64,000 bases of DNA from Mucilaginibacter terrenus. Its GTDB lineage: Bacteria; Bacteroidota; Bacteroidia; Sphingobacteriales; Sphingobacteriaceae. The stretch lies in the NCBI RefSeq assembly GCF_003432065.1, contig NZ_QWDE01000002.1, forward strand, positions 124,001-188,000. The letters are read 5' to 3'. Shown piece by piece: positions 9,901 through 17,823 of the stretch. The notes under the pieces are model-generated. The model worked only from the letters and a program-made list of their open reading frames with translations, had not been told where the DNA came from and did not search any database. The number at the start of each line of letters is the position of its first letter. Positions within the stretch are counted from its first letter, which is position 1. A program made the position numbers and the translations under genes.

Positions 9901-10350
9901 TGAGTTAACCGCTATTTCCAGTGTGTTCTTCTCCAGCGACGCGCGGTCAATCACTTTTTCGGCCAATGCTTCCGGGTAGGTAACTATAAGCTGGCCGTAT
10001 TCTGTCGAGTGATTAAGCTCGTTTAACACCTCGGCACGGGCCAGTACGTTGCTATTATCCGGCTGGGTAAACTCAAAAGGTTTGCGATAGGATGATGGGA
10101 AGAGAAGGACGTCCTTACCTGTAATATTCTCCAGGTCGCTTTGAAAATACGCTGCCTCTTCGCGCTCGGGCAGTACAAAAACAATATGCTTATGCTGCAA
10201 AAAGTACAAAGCTGCCGCCATAGCCGCATCTCCCGACCCGACCAGCCCACGTAGATGTACCCTTGGATTTTTGCCGGCATTAAGCGCCTGCGCCAATGCC
10301 TTTATCCGTTCGTCAGCCTTATACCTATCTAATATTTCCCTGATGTTCAA
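7000..10350 (-). CDS. mfd: Transcription-repair coupling factor Mfd
   Basis: Displaces RNA polymerase stalled at DNA lesions and recruits UvrAB. Domain order: UvrB-like N-terminal module, CarD-like RNA polymerase interaction domain (PGDYITHIDHGIGKYAGLEK), RecG-like superfamily 2 translocase (Walker A GDVGFGKTEVAVRAA, Walker B with DEEQ, motif III TATPIPRTL), and a C-terminal TRCF domain. Length 1116 is typical for Bacteroidota. The start is TTG at 10350, because no ATG or GTG lies nearby in frame and the N-terminus MNIREILDRYK matches the family. A TATATTTG -7-like box (10358-10365) lies directly upstream. Confidence 0.97.
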   Translation of the reverse strand: MNIREILDRYKADERIKALAQALNAGKNPRVHLRGLVGSGDAAMAAALYFLQHKHIVFVLPEREEAAYFQSDLENITGKDVLLFPSSYRKPFEFTQPDNSNVLARAEVLNELNHSTEYGQLIVTYPEALAEKVIDRASLEKNTLEIAVNSKLNIDFIAEFLVEYDFERVDFVYEPGQFSVRGGIVDIFSFSHELPYRIEFFGDFIESIRTFEIESQLSVEQVKNITIVPNVQSKFLTENNISLLEYVDAGTQVWIKDVQFTLDIIQTGHKKATQLWKALSSEEKNQNPDWIDPKFSFTDEKLIADQLHDFPLVEFGKQFFYHDAAQISFDMRPQPSFNKDFSLLIHNFKNNEAEKIENYILTDSARQVERLYAILEDLDKTAKFTPISISIREGFIDREQKLACYTDHQIFDRYYKYKLRKGYQRSQAITLKELRELKPGDYITHIDHGIGKYAGLEKVDVNGKTQEMIRLIYADNDLLYVNINSLNRISKYSGKEGHEPRMNKLGTDTWERLKKTTKKKVKDIARDLIKLYALRKAQDGNAFSPDSYLQTELEASFLYEDTPDQEKATADFKKDMESPHPMDRLICGDVGFGKTEVAVRAAFKAVADSKQVAVLVPTTILAAQHYKTFSDRLKGFPVNIDYVNRFKSTKQVKDTLANLKEGKVDIIIGTHRLVSKDVKFKDLGLMIIDEEQKFGVSTKEKLKQMRANVDTLTLTATPIPRTLHFSLMGARDLSIISTPPPNRQPVSTELHVFNDKLIKEAVEHEIERDGQVFFIHNRVADLPQLGGMIHKLVPKARVGIAHGQLEGDALEDVMLKFVNHEYDVLVATTIIEAGLDIPNANTIIINHAHMFGLSDLHQMRGRVGRSNKKAYCYLLSPPLSTLTNEARKRLSAIEEFSDLGSGFNVAMRDLDIRGSGNLLGAEQSGFIAEIGFDMYHKILDEAIQELKEDEFKGVFPEEKPKPFISFTQIDTDQELLIPDEYVTSIAERYNLYTDLSKLENETELEAFKQQLHDRFGPVPAQVNNLLNSMRLQWLGKAIGFEKVTLKKNVLRGYFISNQQSAYFETEAFREVLNFVQRNPRRTNLKEVKNTLRLSVDNVQGIDEAIEIMEELTVVNV

Positions 10351-10507
10351 AACTGTGCAAATATAAGTAAATGTGTGCTTTCGGGCGTCAGCCGTTTAAT
10401 TATCAGAAATTATAGCAAACAATTTAAGCTATTGTTTACTTTTTAATGATATTCAGCAAGATGCTTGAAATTGTATTTAAAACTTTTTCACCAAACTTTA
10501 TACAAAC

Positions 10508-10921
10508 ATGAAGAACTCAGTTTTATTCGGATTAATCATAGGTGTTTTAAGCCTTGTATGGCTTTTTGTAATGCGCAGCACTGGTTATAACCTTAACGAC
10601 AGCAAAGCCAACCCTATCGAATATGTGTCCGTACTTATTCCGCTTATCGGGCTGTTCTTCGGTGTAAGAAACTTCCGTAATGGCGAGCTAAATGGCAAAA
10701 TGGGCTTTTTTGAAGCGATCATCCAGGCATTTAAGATCCTGTTAGTAGGCGGTGCACTTTCTGTATTTGCCGCTATTGTATTCATCAACCTGAACAACTC
10801 CGGTAACGACACCAGCTTTCAGAGCTTCAGCGGTCGTATTTTCGGTGCATTACTGGTTGGCGTGATAGAGGCTATTGCCGTATCTTTATTGCTCACAACC
10901 AGAAGCAATAAAGTTGACTAA
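10508..10921 (+). CDS. DUF4199 family small membrane protein
   Basis: 137 residues with four predicted membrane segments (about 4-21, 38-53, 72-96, 106-127). The spacing and the short basic loop FRNGELNGKMGFFEAIIQAF match the DUF4199 family common in Bacteroidota. Function is unknown. The stop overlaps the likely TTG start of the next gene, so the two should be co-translated. Confidence 0.8.
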   Translation: MKNSVLFGLIIGVLSLVWLFVMRSTGYNLNDSKANPIEYVSVLIPLIGLFFGVRNFRNGELNGKMGFFEAIIQAFKILLVGGALSVFAAIVFINLNNSGNDTSFQSFSGRIFGALLVGVIEAIAVSLLLTTRSNKVD

Positions 10922-11222
10922 TAAAATCTTCAACCGTTATTTCGAACTTATTTTTTGGATAACTGCAATGGTCTGCCTGGCGTTTACAAACCCAGCGGGC
11001 CATTCGCATTTTAGCCTGTGCCCATTAAAGCTGCTAGGCTTTGGCTGGTGCCCCGGCTGCGGCCTTGGTCACTCTATCTCCTATCTTTTCCGTGGCGATG
11101 TACGTGGTTCTTTTCACGCGCACTGGCTGGGCATACCTGCTGTTGCTATCATCTTATACCGTATATACAGCCTCATTAAGCGCAAGCACGTTTTCACCGA
11201 TATGCAAAAGCAAGAGCTGTAA
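10914..11222 (+). CDS. DUF2752 family small membrane protein
   Basis: The core GWCPGCGLGHSISYLFRGD, preceded by CPLKLLGF, is the DUF2752 signature (two cysteine pairs between membrane helices), followed by a helix GIPAVAIILYRIYSLI. Starting at TTG 10914, which overlaps the DUF4199 stop, gives 102 residues; an internal ATG at 10968 would shorten it to 84. A TTG farther upstream at 10875 would overlap the neighbour by 47 bases and is less likely. Function unknown. Its coupling to DUF4199 suggests a joint membrane role. Confidence 0.75.
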   Translation: MTNKIFNRYFELIFWITAMVCLAFTNPAGHSHFSLCPLKLLGFGWCPGCGLGHSISYLFRGDVRGSFHAHWLGIPAVAIILYRIYSLIKRKHVFTDMQKQEL

Positions 11223-11277
11223 ACCGCACTTATTTCACCGTCAAATTTTCTGCGTTTACCGATGGTTTGGCTCTCGC

Positions 11278-11302
11278 CGCCAAGTTTGCATTGGCGTTTT
11301 TT
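11278..11302 (+). terminator. Rho-independent terminator after the DUF4199-DUF2752 pair
   Basis: CGCCAA (11278-11283) pairs with TTGGCG (11291-11296) over a 7-base loop, followed by six T. It lies 55 bases after the DUF2752 stop. Confidence 0.75.
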
Positions 11303-11360
11303 GCTGCGCGCTGTAGTTTTACATCATAATCATTAAACAAAAACACTAAAACCAAAGACA

Positions 11361-11726
11361 ATGGAAACTTACAATAATCCTTACATGGGCTTTCCTGATA
11401 TGACACCAGAGGAAATGAACTATGTGCAGCAAACCGTAAGCGGCCTTAACGATAAACAAAGGCAATACTTTTATATGGTTTATACCGGTAAACGTAAAAG
11501 TGTGCAAGACATGCTCATATTTTCGTTAGTTGGCTTGTTTGTGGTGCCAGGCTTACAGCGTTTTGTGACCGGGCAGATAGGTATGGGCTTGCTTTACCTT
11601 TTCACCATAGGTTTGTGCTTTGTTGGCTCTATCATGGACTTAATAAACCACAAGTCGCTGGCTAACGAGTACAACCAGAAGATGGCTTACGAAAGCTTCC
11701 AAATCACCAAAATGGCCGTTGCTTAA
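11361..11726 (+). CDS. TM2-domain-containing protein
   Basis: 121 residues. A charged N-terminal half (acidic, with GLNDKQRQYFYMVYTGKRKS) is followed by two membrane helices (about 52-70 and 73-95) joined by a short GQIGMG turn, the arrangement of the TM2 domain. TM2 proteins in Bacteroidota are small membrane proteins of unknown function. It is a single gene with its own upstream space. Confidence 0.8.
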   Translation: METYNNPYMGFPDMTPEEMNYVQQTVSGLNDKQRQYFYMVYTGKRKSVQDMLIFSLVGLFVVPGLQRFVTGQIGMGLLYLFTIGLCFVGSIMDLINHKSLANEYNQKMAYESFQITKMAVA

Positions 11727-12066
11727 TTAACTATAATATAATATTAACCTCTATATATTTACCACGATGAACACCGAACAGATAACCACCAGCACACTTA
11801 TAGCAAGCTTTGATAAAGAATTGCTGAATATTTTACAGAACGACCTTAAGGCTGTTAAAGCACAGTCACGATAACCTAAATCCAATACAATTAGATCAAA
11901 ACGATTGTAAGCATTGGTAAGGATAGCAGGCGCTACCCGGGGCGGTTGGCCACCAAAGAAAATATTACGGCCGTTTTGATCTTCTCCCTTATACCCATGG
12001 GAAAATAACTTAAACCAAAGGTTAACTTCGGCATGGGCTTTGTATAAACCTTTGAAACACACAGCC
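11727..12066. other. 340-base stretch without a convincing gene
   Basis: The plus strand holds a 35-codon frame (11767-11874, MNTEQITTSTLIASFDKELL...) preceded by a TATATTTA box. The minus strand is open for about 107 codons (11751-12074), with a segment reading NGRNIFFGGQPPRVAPAILT near 11925-11985. I recognise neither. They may be a small gene, a decayed remnant or chance open frames. No hairpin or repeat stands out. Confidence 0.3.
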
Positions 12067-12432
12067 ATGAACAAGAAGATACTAATAGTAGATGATAACG
12101 AGCTGATAGTAGAGCTGATGAGTTATATACTTTCTAATAATGGTTACGAAGTTTCTTCTTTAACCAGCGGTGAAAGCGTGGTTGCGGAAATTAGAGACAC
12201 CAGTCCTGATCTTGTGATAATGGATGTAATGCTCCCGGGAATTGACGGGCGCGATATATGCCGCATGATAAAACGCAACCAATCTACCAAAGACCTCCGC
12301 GTGATTATCTGTTCCGGCAATGATGATATTGCAGACGCGCTGAAGCAAGAAGGAGCTCCCGACGATGTATTGCCAAAGCCGTTTGACCTGTCTGTTCTAT
12401 TACACAAAGTAGAGCACCAACTTGCTGCTTGA
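12067..12432 (+). CDS. Single-domain response regulator (CheY-like receiver)
   Basis: 121 residues made only of a receiver domain. The acidic pair DD is in ILIVDDNELIV (about residues 8-9), the phospho-acceptor Asp is in VIMDVMLPG (about 52), and the conserved Lys is in LPKPF (about 103). There is no output domain, so it would act through protein contacts or a phosphorelay; no histidine kinase is adjacent. The ATG at 12067 is chosen over an in-frame upstream alternative because family alignment begins at MNKKILIVDD. Confidence 0.93.
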   Translation: MNKKILIVDDNELIVELMSYILSNNGYEVSSLTSGESVVAEIRDTSPDLVIMDVMLPGIDGRDICRMIKRNQSTKDLRVIICSGNDDIADALKQEGAPDDVLPKPFDLSVLLHKVEHQLAA

Positions 12433-12451
12433 TAACATCGAAGCTTAGCTG

Positions 12452-15211
12452 TTATTGAAAAATACTTTTTGCTTTCAGAATAGTCTTTTCAAGATCAATA
12501 CCTTCGCCAAGCACTCCTTTAAACAGATCTCCCTCTTTTTTAAGCCTGTCAACAGAGTTTTTGATGGTGAAGTCGCGCATGGTTAAGCCGGGCTTTACCT
12601 CGTCCCAATGCAAAGGCATAGACACAGTAGCACCGGGCTTAGGCCTTAACGAATACGGACCTGCGATGGTGGCGCCGGGTCGGTTCTGCAAAAAGTCGAG
12701 GTACATCTTACCATTGCGGTTCTTGATCATTCGCTCCAGCGAAGTGTACTCAGGAATCTGTTCGTGTACAATGTTCACAACAAGTCGCGCAAACATCTGG
12801 GATTGATCATAATCGTATTTAGCACCTAATGGTATGTAAATGTGCATACCGGTAGAGCCTGACGTTTTGCAAAACGCCGGTACCTCAATAGCATCAAGCA
12901 CCTTCTTTACTTCCAGTGCCGCTTCTATTACCTGGTCAAAAGTGTTCTTGTCTGGGTCAAGGTCTATCACGCAGTAATCGGGGTTATCCGGAGATTGCAC
13001 ACGGCTAAACCATGGATTCATCTCTATACATCCTAATGATGCCATCCATAAAAGCGTAGCTTCATCATGCCCTATCAGGTAGTCTTTATCTTCTCCCTCA
13101 CTGGTGGTATAAGGAAACTTCCGCACCCAGTCCGGTGATTTGCCACGCACATCCTTCTGGTAAAAACTCGAGCCGTGTATCCCGTTAGGGAAGCGGTTAA
13201 GCGATTGGGGCCTGTCTTTCAGGTAGGGCAAAATGTATTCAGCTACCTGGTAATAGTAGTTAAACATATCACGTTTGGTAACACCATCTTCAGGCCAGTA
13301 TACTTTGCTCAGGTGAGTAAACTTCAGGTCGTGTCCGCAAATGCTTTTTACCTGAGTTTCTTCTTTTGGGTTAAGCAGCGTACGCTTTACGCTTTCTTTT
13401 GGCGCCTGCACCAGCTTGTGCTTTACGAGTTTCTTATCTTCTTTAACCTCCGCAGCTTTTGATTTAGACGTGTTGTCACTTTCAGTGTCTTCTACCACCT
13501 CATCTGTGTGCGCTTCCGATTCGCGCACCACATCTGTTGCTTTTTTATCGGTGCGCATACCTTCGAAAGAAGGATGCCGGAAAACGCCGTCGCTGGTTAC
13601 CTCTGCAAAGCTTACTTCGCATACCAGTTCGGGCTTTAACCAGGTTGCCTTGGCCTTTGGCGGATTTGGCCTGAAACGGGATGGCTTATTTACATCCGGT
13701 TCGTAGCCAAATGGGCTTTCTTCGGTAATGAGCGGCTTAAACTGCGCCATCATTTCCTTTTGCAGCTTATCAGAAAAACCAGTACCAACTTTACCGACAT
13801 ACTGGAACTGGCCCCCCTCGTAAACACCCAGCAACAGCGAGCTAAACTGTTTGGCGGTACCTTCGTTTTTAGTAAACCCGCCTATCACAACTTCCTGCCG
13901 TTTGTTTATTTTTATCTTAAGCCAATCTTTAGAGCGGTTGTCTGATATGTACGTGCTGCTTGCCCTTTTAGCCATTATTCCTTCCAGGCCAATCTTTTCA
14001 GCTGCTTCAAAAAAGCCATTGCCATTTGCCGGGAAAACATTGCTCAGGCGTACACGGTCGTCATCTGTAGGCAGCACTTCCTTTAGAATTGCCTGGCGCT
14101 GTGTAAGTGGCAGTTCCATCAGGTTTTTGCCCTCGTACCAAAGTATGTCAAACACATAAAGCATCAGTTCGCCATCGGCTTCGCTACGCCAATTTTGCAA
14201 GGCACCAAAGTTGGATACACCTTTATCGTTCATTACGATAATCTCACCATCAATTACCACATTTATCTTCCAGCTTTCCAGCAGTTGGGTAATAGGGTAG
14301 TATTTCTCATTGAAGGATTTGTTATTGCGTGACAGTAATTGTACTTCTCCTTTTTCTACAAAGGCAAGCGTACGATAGCCGTCCCACTTTATTTCGTACA
14401 CCCAGTCCGGGTCGTCAAATGGTTTATCTACAAGGGTGGCCAGCATTGGCTTTATGCCTGTCGGTATCTTGCTTTTCGGTGCCTTCTTAAGTAATGCTTC
14501 AACGTCAGGCTTTTCGGCAGGCTCATCCTGCTCAACAGCATCGTCAAGAGCCTTCTCCTTTTTTTTTGAAGCCTTTTTAGCAGGTTTCATTTCTACGTCC
14601 TCTTCATGCCCGTGCTGCCATACCTTCTCGCTAGTCTTCTCCATCGTTTCGATGGTCTTGCCAGACAGTACCGATTTATCTTTTTTGGTGATATCCTTGT
14701 CAGATGCAAATTCATCCTTGTGCTTTATCAGCAGCCAGCCATTCTCTCCCATGCCGTGCGTTTTCACCAGGGCATACTCACCTTCCAACTTCTGGCCGTG
14801 TAGCTTTATTTTTAAAGAGCCCGAATGAAGCTGCTGCAACAAATGCTTTTCCTGCGCTTTCTTGCCGCCTTTAATTTCTTCTATAGGCTCGTAGGTACCT
14901 TCGTCCCACACAATAACGGTTCCGCCACCATATTCACCTTCAGGAATAATGCCTTCAAACAAGCGGTAGTCGTACGGGTGGTCTTCCACCATCATAGCCA
15001 ACCGCTTGTTCTTAGGATCGGTAGACGGGCCTTTTGGCACCGCCCAGCTTTTAAGCACCCCCTCCATCTCCAGCCTAAAATCGTAATGCAGCCGCGAGGC
15101 ATCGTGCTTTTGTATTACAAAGCGCAGTTTGTTCTTATCTTCACTCTTGCCGGCTTTTGGCTCAGCTGTTTTTGTGAAGTCCCGTTTGGCTGCATATTCT
15201 TTCAGGCTCAT
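12452..15211 (-). CDS. ligD: DNA ligase D (phosphoesterase-ligase-polymerase)
   Basis: Bacterial end-joining enzyme with the PE-Lig-Pol domain order. The N-terminal 3'-phosphoesterase is at about 30-165 (HDASRLHYDFRLEMEG). An acidic and lysine-rich linker covers about 170-245. The ATP-dependent ligase has the adenylated Lys275 in EIKWDGYR and runs to about 540. The C-terminal archaeo-eukaryotic primase-type polymerase is at about 630-919 (VYWPEDGVTKRD, catalytic VIDLDPDK). At 919 residues it is somewhat longer than the Pseudomonas form because of the charged linkers near 200-240 and 570-620. No Ku gene is in the window. It sits 11 bases after the small DUF3606 gene on the same strand. Confidence 0.96.
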   Translation of the reverse strand: MSLKEYAAKRDFTKTAEPKAGKSEDKNKLRFVIQKHDASRLHYDFRLEMEGVLKSWAVPKGPSTDPKNKRLAMMVEDHPYDYRLFEGIIPEGEYGGGTVIVWDEGTYEPIEEIKGGKKAQEKHLLQQLHSGSLKIKLHGQKLEGEYALVKTHGMGENGWLLIKHKDEFASDKDITKKDKSVLSGKTIETMEKTSEKVWQHGHEEDVEMKPAKKASKKKEKALDDAVEQDEPAEKPDVEALLKKAPKSKIPTGIKPMLATLVDKPFDDPDWVYEIKWDGYRTLAFVEKGEVQLLSRNNKSFNEKYYPITQLLESWKINVVIDGEIIVMNDKGVSNFGALQNWRSEADGELMLYVFDILWYEGKNLMELPLTQRQAILKEVLPTDDDRVRLSNVFPANGNGFFEAAEKIGLEGIMAKRASSTYISDNRSKDWLKIKINKRQEVVIGGFTKNEGTAKQFSSLLLGVYEGGQFQYVGKVGTGFSDKLQKEMMAQFKPLITEESPFGYEPDVNKPSRFRPNPPKAKATWLKPELVCEVSFAEVTSDGVFRHPSFEGMRTDKKATDVVRESEAHTDEVVEDTESDNTSKSKAAEVKEDKKLVKHKLVQAPKESVKRTLLNPKEETQVKSICGHDLKFTHLSKVYWPEDGVTKRDMFNYYYQVAEYILPYLKDRPQSLNRFPNGIHGSSFYQKDVRGKSPDWVRKFPYTTSEGEDKDYLIGHDEATLLWMASLGCIEMNPWFSRVQSPDNPDYCVIDLDPDKNTFDQVIEAALEVKKVLDAIEVPAFCKTSGSTGMHIYIPLGAKYDYDQSQMFARLVVNIVHEQIPEYTSLERMIKNRNGKMYLDFLQNRPGATIAGPYSLRPKPGATVSMPLHWDEVKPGLTMRDFTIKNSVDRLKKEGDLFKGVLGEGIDLEKTILKAKSIFQ

Positions 15212-15222
15212 GGTGGTTGTGG

Positions 15223-15396
15223 TTATTTCTTTAAATAAGCTTCTACCTTTTCGGCAGATGTACCAACTGCTTTAATAGCATCTTTAAGTTCCTGACGCGT
15301 TATGCCTAACTTTTTAGACCAGTATTGCAACTCGTATTCCTCGTGCACATTTATCCTGTCCCTGTCAGGGGAGCCTACATTGTTTTTGTTATCCAT
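15223..15396 (-). CDS. DUF3606 small protein
   Basis: 57 codons from ATG 15396 to TAA 15223. The translation begins MDNKNNVGSPDRDRINV and continues HEEYELQYWSKKLGITRQEL, which fits the DUF3606 pattern (DRxRINxxExYEVxYWxKxLGVSxxEL) over its whole length. These are short, probably DNA- or protein-associated helical proteins of unknown role. The gene lies just upstream of ligD on the same strand with an 11-base gap, suggesting co-expression. Confidence 0.85.
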   Translation of the reverse strand: MDNKNNVGSPDRDRINVHEEYELQYWSKKLGITRQELKDAIKAVGTSAEKVEAYLKK

Positions 15397-15471
15397 GGTA
15401 GTATGTATTGGTTAAATTTATTAACGTTATTACAACCGTATGGTTTGGAAAGTATTTTCCCAGTAAGAAAA

Positions 15472-15876
15472 TCAGCTGCCGGATTTATCTTCTATTACAG
15501 ACAGGATATTACCTGCAGGATCTGTAAACCACGCAATGCTTGGGCCTTTAAAACCACCGTCTCCCCGAAAAATATTGTTGTCATCGGTTTTAAGATACTC
15601 CGAGTCATAGCTTTCAAAATTCACGCCTTTTTCTTTCAATTGGTTTACGGCTTCGTCAATGTTGTCTACAACAAAATTCAACACTGTAAATGTTGCCGGG
15701 GTGTGGTTAGGCTTTGGGTAAACGATAAAGTGTCCGCCGCTTAGGTGTACCGTAAGGATGTTACCCATTTGTTCGTCCTGATCTACTTTCAGGCCAAGTG
15801 CTCCGGCGTAGAACTTTTTTGCGGCTTCTATATCATCTACCGAAAAGCTGCTGAAGGTTTTTGCATCTGCTAACAT
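15472..15876 (-). CDS. VOC (glyoxalase/bleomycin-resistance) family protein
   Basis: 134 residues with a single VOC beta-alpha-beta fold: the FSSFSVDDIEAAKKFYAGAL opening is the classic first module, and WFTDPAGNILSVIED is the closing metal-site strand with Glu. The internal GGHFIVYPKP resembles the second module. The specific substrate is unknown. The ATG at 15876 is preferred over more upstream in-frame starts because the VOC fold begins right after it. Confidence 0.85.
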   Translation of the reverse strand: MLADAKTFSSFSVDDIEAAKKFYAGALGLKVDQDEQMGNILTVHLSGGHFIVYPKPNHTPATFTVLNFVVDNIDEAVNQLKEKGVNFESYDSEYLKTDDNNIFRGDGGFKGPSIAWFTDPAGNILSVIEDKSGS

Positions 15877-15968
15877 AGTATTGTTGGTTTGGTGTAATAC
15901 AGTAAGCCACAAAATTGCTGCCATCAATACGGTTTCGCTTCAATGCAAATGCTTTATATATTTACGGC

Positions 15969-16595
15969 ATGCAAATAATACATCTGTTGCAGGATTGGTG
16001 GAATCACCAAACGTGGTTAGAGATAGCGGGAGTAATAACAGGTCTTATTTGCGTTTATCTGGCCGCCATTAATAATATTTGGAACTGGCCCATTGCTACA
16101 ATCAGCGTTACCATTTACATCTTTATATTTTTTGAAGCCCGGCTTTTTGCAGATATGGGTTTACAGGTATATTTTTTTGTGGTAAACCTATACGGTTGGT
16201 ACTATTGGAGCATGCGACCTGCGGACGAAAAGAAAGTTCCGGTTGCAACGATAACCAAACGGGAGATCCTACTTTCTGTGGGAGCGGTTATTTTCTTTAC
16301 TGTTTTGCTGGGGTCATTGCTAAAATACACCACCGCATCTTTCCCCTACCTGGATAGTTTTTGTACGGCCTGTAGTTTGGTCGCGCAGGTGTTTCTTGCT
16401 CGGAAGGTGTTAGAGAACTGGCTGATATGGATATTTGTGGACGTAATATACGTTGGCGTATACATTTATAAAGACCTGCACCTTACAGCTGTAATGTATG
16501 CCATTTATGTCGCAATCGCACTTAAAGGATATCTGGACTGGCGCCGCGACCTGCAAAGCCAAACTGCCACACTTAACAATAAGCATCAAGCATGA
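15969..16595 (+). CDS. pnuC: Nicotinamide riboside transporter PnuC
   Basis: 208 residues with seven hydrophobic segments. The core NIWNWPIATISVTIYIFIFF and the following LYGWYYW belong to the PnuC family (NxxxWPxGI... and GWYxW). It imports nicotinamide riboside. The next gene overlaps by the ATGA junction and encodes an NR kinase-like ATPase, which points to NR rather than thiamine as substrate. The ATG at 15969 is selected because upstream in-frame codons overlap the divergent promoter region. Confidence 0.92.
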   Translation: MQIIHLLQDWWNHQTWLEIAGVITGLICVYLAAINNIWNWPIATISVTIYIFIFFEARLFADMGLQVYFFVVNLYGWYYWSMRPADEKKVPVATITKREILLSVGAVIFFTVLLGSLLKYTTASFPYLDSFCTACSLVAQVFLARKVLENWLIWIFVDVIYVGVYIYKDLHLTAVMYAIYVAIALKGYLDWRRDLQSQTATLNNKHQA

Positions 16596-17137
16596 ATACC
16601 CCTGACATAATTAAAATAGCAGTTGTTGGGCCAGAATCTACCGGCAAATCTACCATGTCGGCGTTTCTGGCAGATCATTTTAATACGGTTTGGCTGCCTG
16701 AATATGCTCGGGAATATTGTGAAAAGCTTACTGCACCGCCTACCTGGCAGGATGAGATCAACATGTTTTACGGACAGCTTGCGCTGGAGGAGGAATTGCT
16801 GCCGAAAGCCAACAGGTTACTGATATGTGATACCACCTTTATTACCGTAAAGGTTTGGAGCGATTACACCTTTGGCCAAACACCACAGGAGGTGCTGGAT
16901 GAGTTACCTAAACACCCCTATGACCTTTACCTGCTGCTAAACATAGACCTGCCCTGGGAGGAAGACCCATTACGCGATTTCCCGCACATGCGCGAACATT
17001 TTATGGGAGTGTGGTATAAAGAACTGCAGGCGCTTAATGCTAACTACGTCTTGATTGAAGGCTCCGGGCCTGAGCGTTATCAGCGGGCTGTTGCCGCGAT
17101 AGAACACTTTATAAATCAATCTAAAAAGCCGCTTTAA
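16592..17137 (+). CDS. NadR-like nicotinamide riboside kinase (AAA/P-loop ATPase)
   Basis: 181 residues. Walker A GPESTGKST at residues 13-21 and PEYAREY (about 38-44) match the ribosylnicotinamide kinase domain of NadR. It lacks both the helix-turn-helix and the adenylyltransferase domain of full-length NadR. It would trap imported NR as NMN. The start overlaps the pnuC stop (ATGA), so the two genes form an NR salvage operon. Confidence 0.88.
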   Translation: MNTPDIIKIAVVGPESTGKSTMSAFLADHFNTVWLPEYAREYCEKLTAPPTWQDEINMFYGQLALEEELLPKANRLLICDTTFITVKVWSDYTFGQTPQEVLDELPKHPYDLYLLLNIDLPWEEDPLRDFPHMREHFMGVWYKELQALNANYVLIEGSGPERYQRAVAAIEHFINQSKKPL

Positions 17138-17262
17138 ACGCACTTATGATCATATAATTATCCCGGCGTTAAAAAATAGTTGTATAAACAGGTGTTTTTT
17201 GTTGACCCGGTGCAACGTTGTGCAAACGCATGCGTCCTTTTAATTGAAACCTGTCATATAAT

Positions 17263-17823
17263 TTGGAAGCTGTATTTGTTGATAAGCACTATAACCTGGT
17301 GGTTGAGTGTAAGCAGGGGAGCAAAAAGGCCTGCTATGAGTTGTACCGGCTGTATTCTAAAGCAATGCTAAACATTGCCTTTAGAATAGTGGGCAACGTT
17401 GCCGAAGCGGAAGACGTTTTGCAGGAGGCTTTTACAGATGCTTTTAAACGGCTTAAGGATTTTAGGCAGGATACCACCTTTGGTTTGTGGTTAAAGCAAA
17501 TTGTGGTGCACCGCGCTATAAACCTGCTGCGTAAGCGCAAGCTGGACCTGGTAGAGATTGAGGACGGGCATATTGACAGCCTGCCTGCCGAGGAGCCCTG
17601 GGATGATGAAGATATACAATACAAAGTTGCACAGGTAAAAGAAGCTATTAAGCTGTTACCTGACGGTTACCGGGTAGTTTTATCGCTTTACCTGCTGGAG
17701 GGGTATGATCATGAAGAGATTGGGCAGGTGATGGGCATATCAGAAAACACATCAAGGACACAGTTCCTGAGAGCTAAAAGAAAGTTGAACGAGATATTGA
17801 TACAGAAAGGAATAACACGATGA
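17263..17823 (+). CDS. ECF-type RNA polymerase sigma factor
   Basis: 186 residues. Region 2 is CYELYRLYSKAMLNIAFRIV and the following GNVAEAEDVLQEAF, and region 4 is LPDGYRVVLSLYLLEGYDHE with the HTH IGQVMGISENTSRTQFLRAK. The start is TTG at 17263; no in-frame ATG precedes region 2. It forms an ATGA overlap with the next gene, which has anti-sigma-like layout, so an envelope-responsive sigma/anti-sigma pair is likely. Its target promoters are not evident. Confidence 0.9.
   Translation: MEAVFVDKHYNLVVECKQGSKKACYELYRLYSKAMLNIAFRIVGNVAEAEDVLQEAFTDAFKRLKDFRQDTTFGLWLKQIVVHRAINLLRKRKLDLVEIEDGHIDSLPAEEPWDDEDIQYKVAQVKEAIKLLPDGYRVVLSLYLLEGYDHEEIGQVMGISENTSRTQFLRAKRKLNEILIQKGITR

Noticed and set aside
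7945-9979. Plus-strand frames opposite mfd, up to 249 codons
   Set aside because: They lie wholly within a clearly coding mfd gene and translate to composition-biased sequence without motifs.
15915-16595. Upstream-extended PnuC start at 15915
   Set aside because: The extra 18 residues have no family match and fall in the divergent promoter region; ATG 15969 fits PnuC length.
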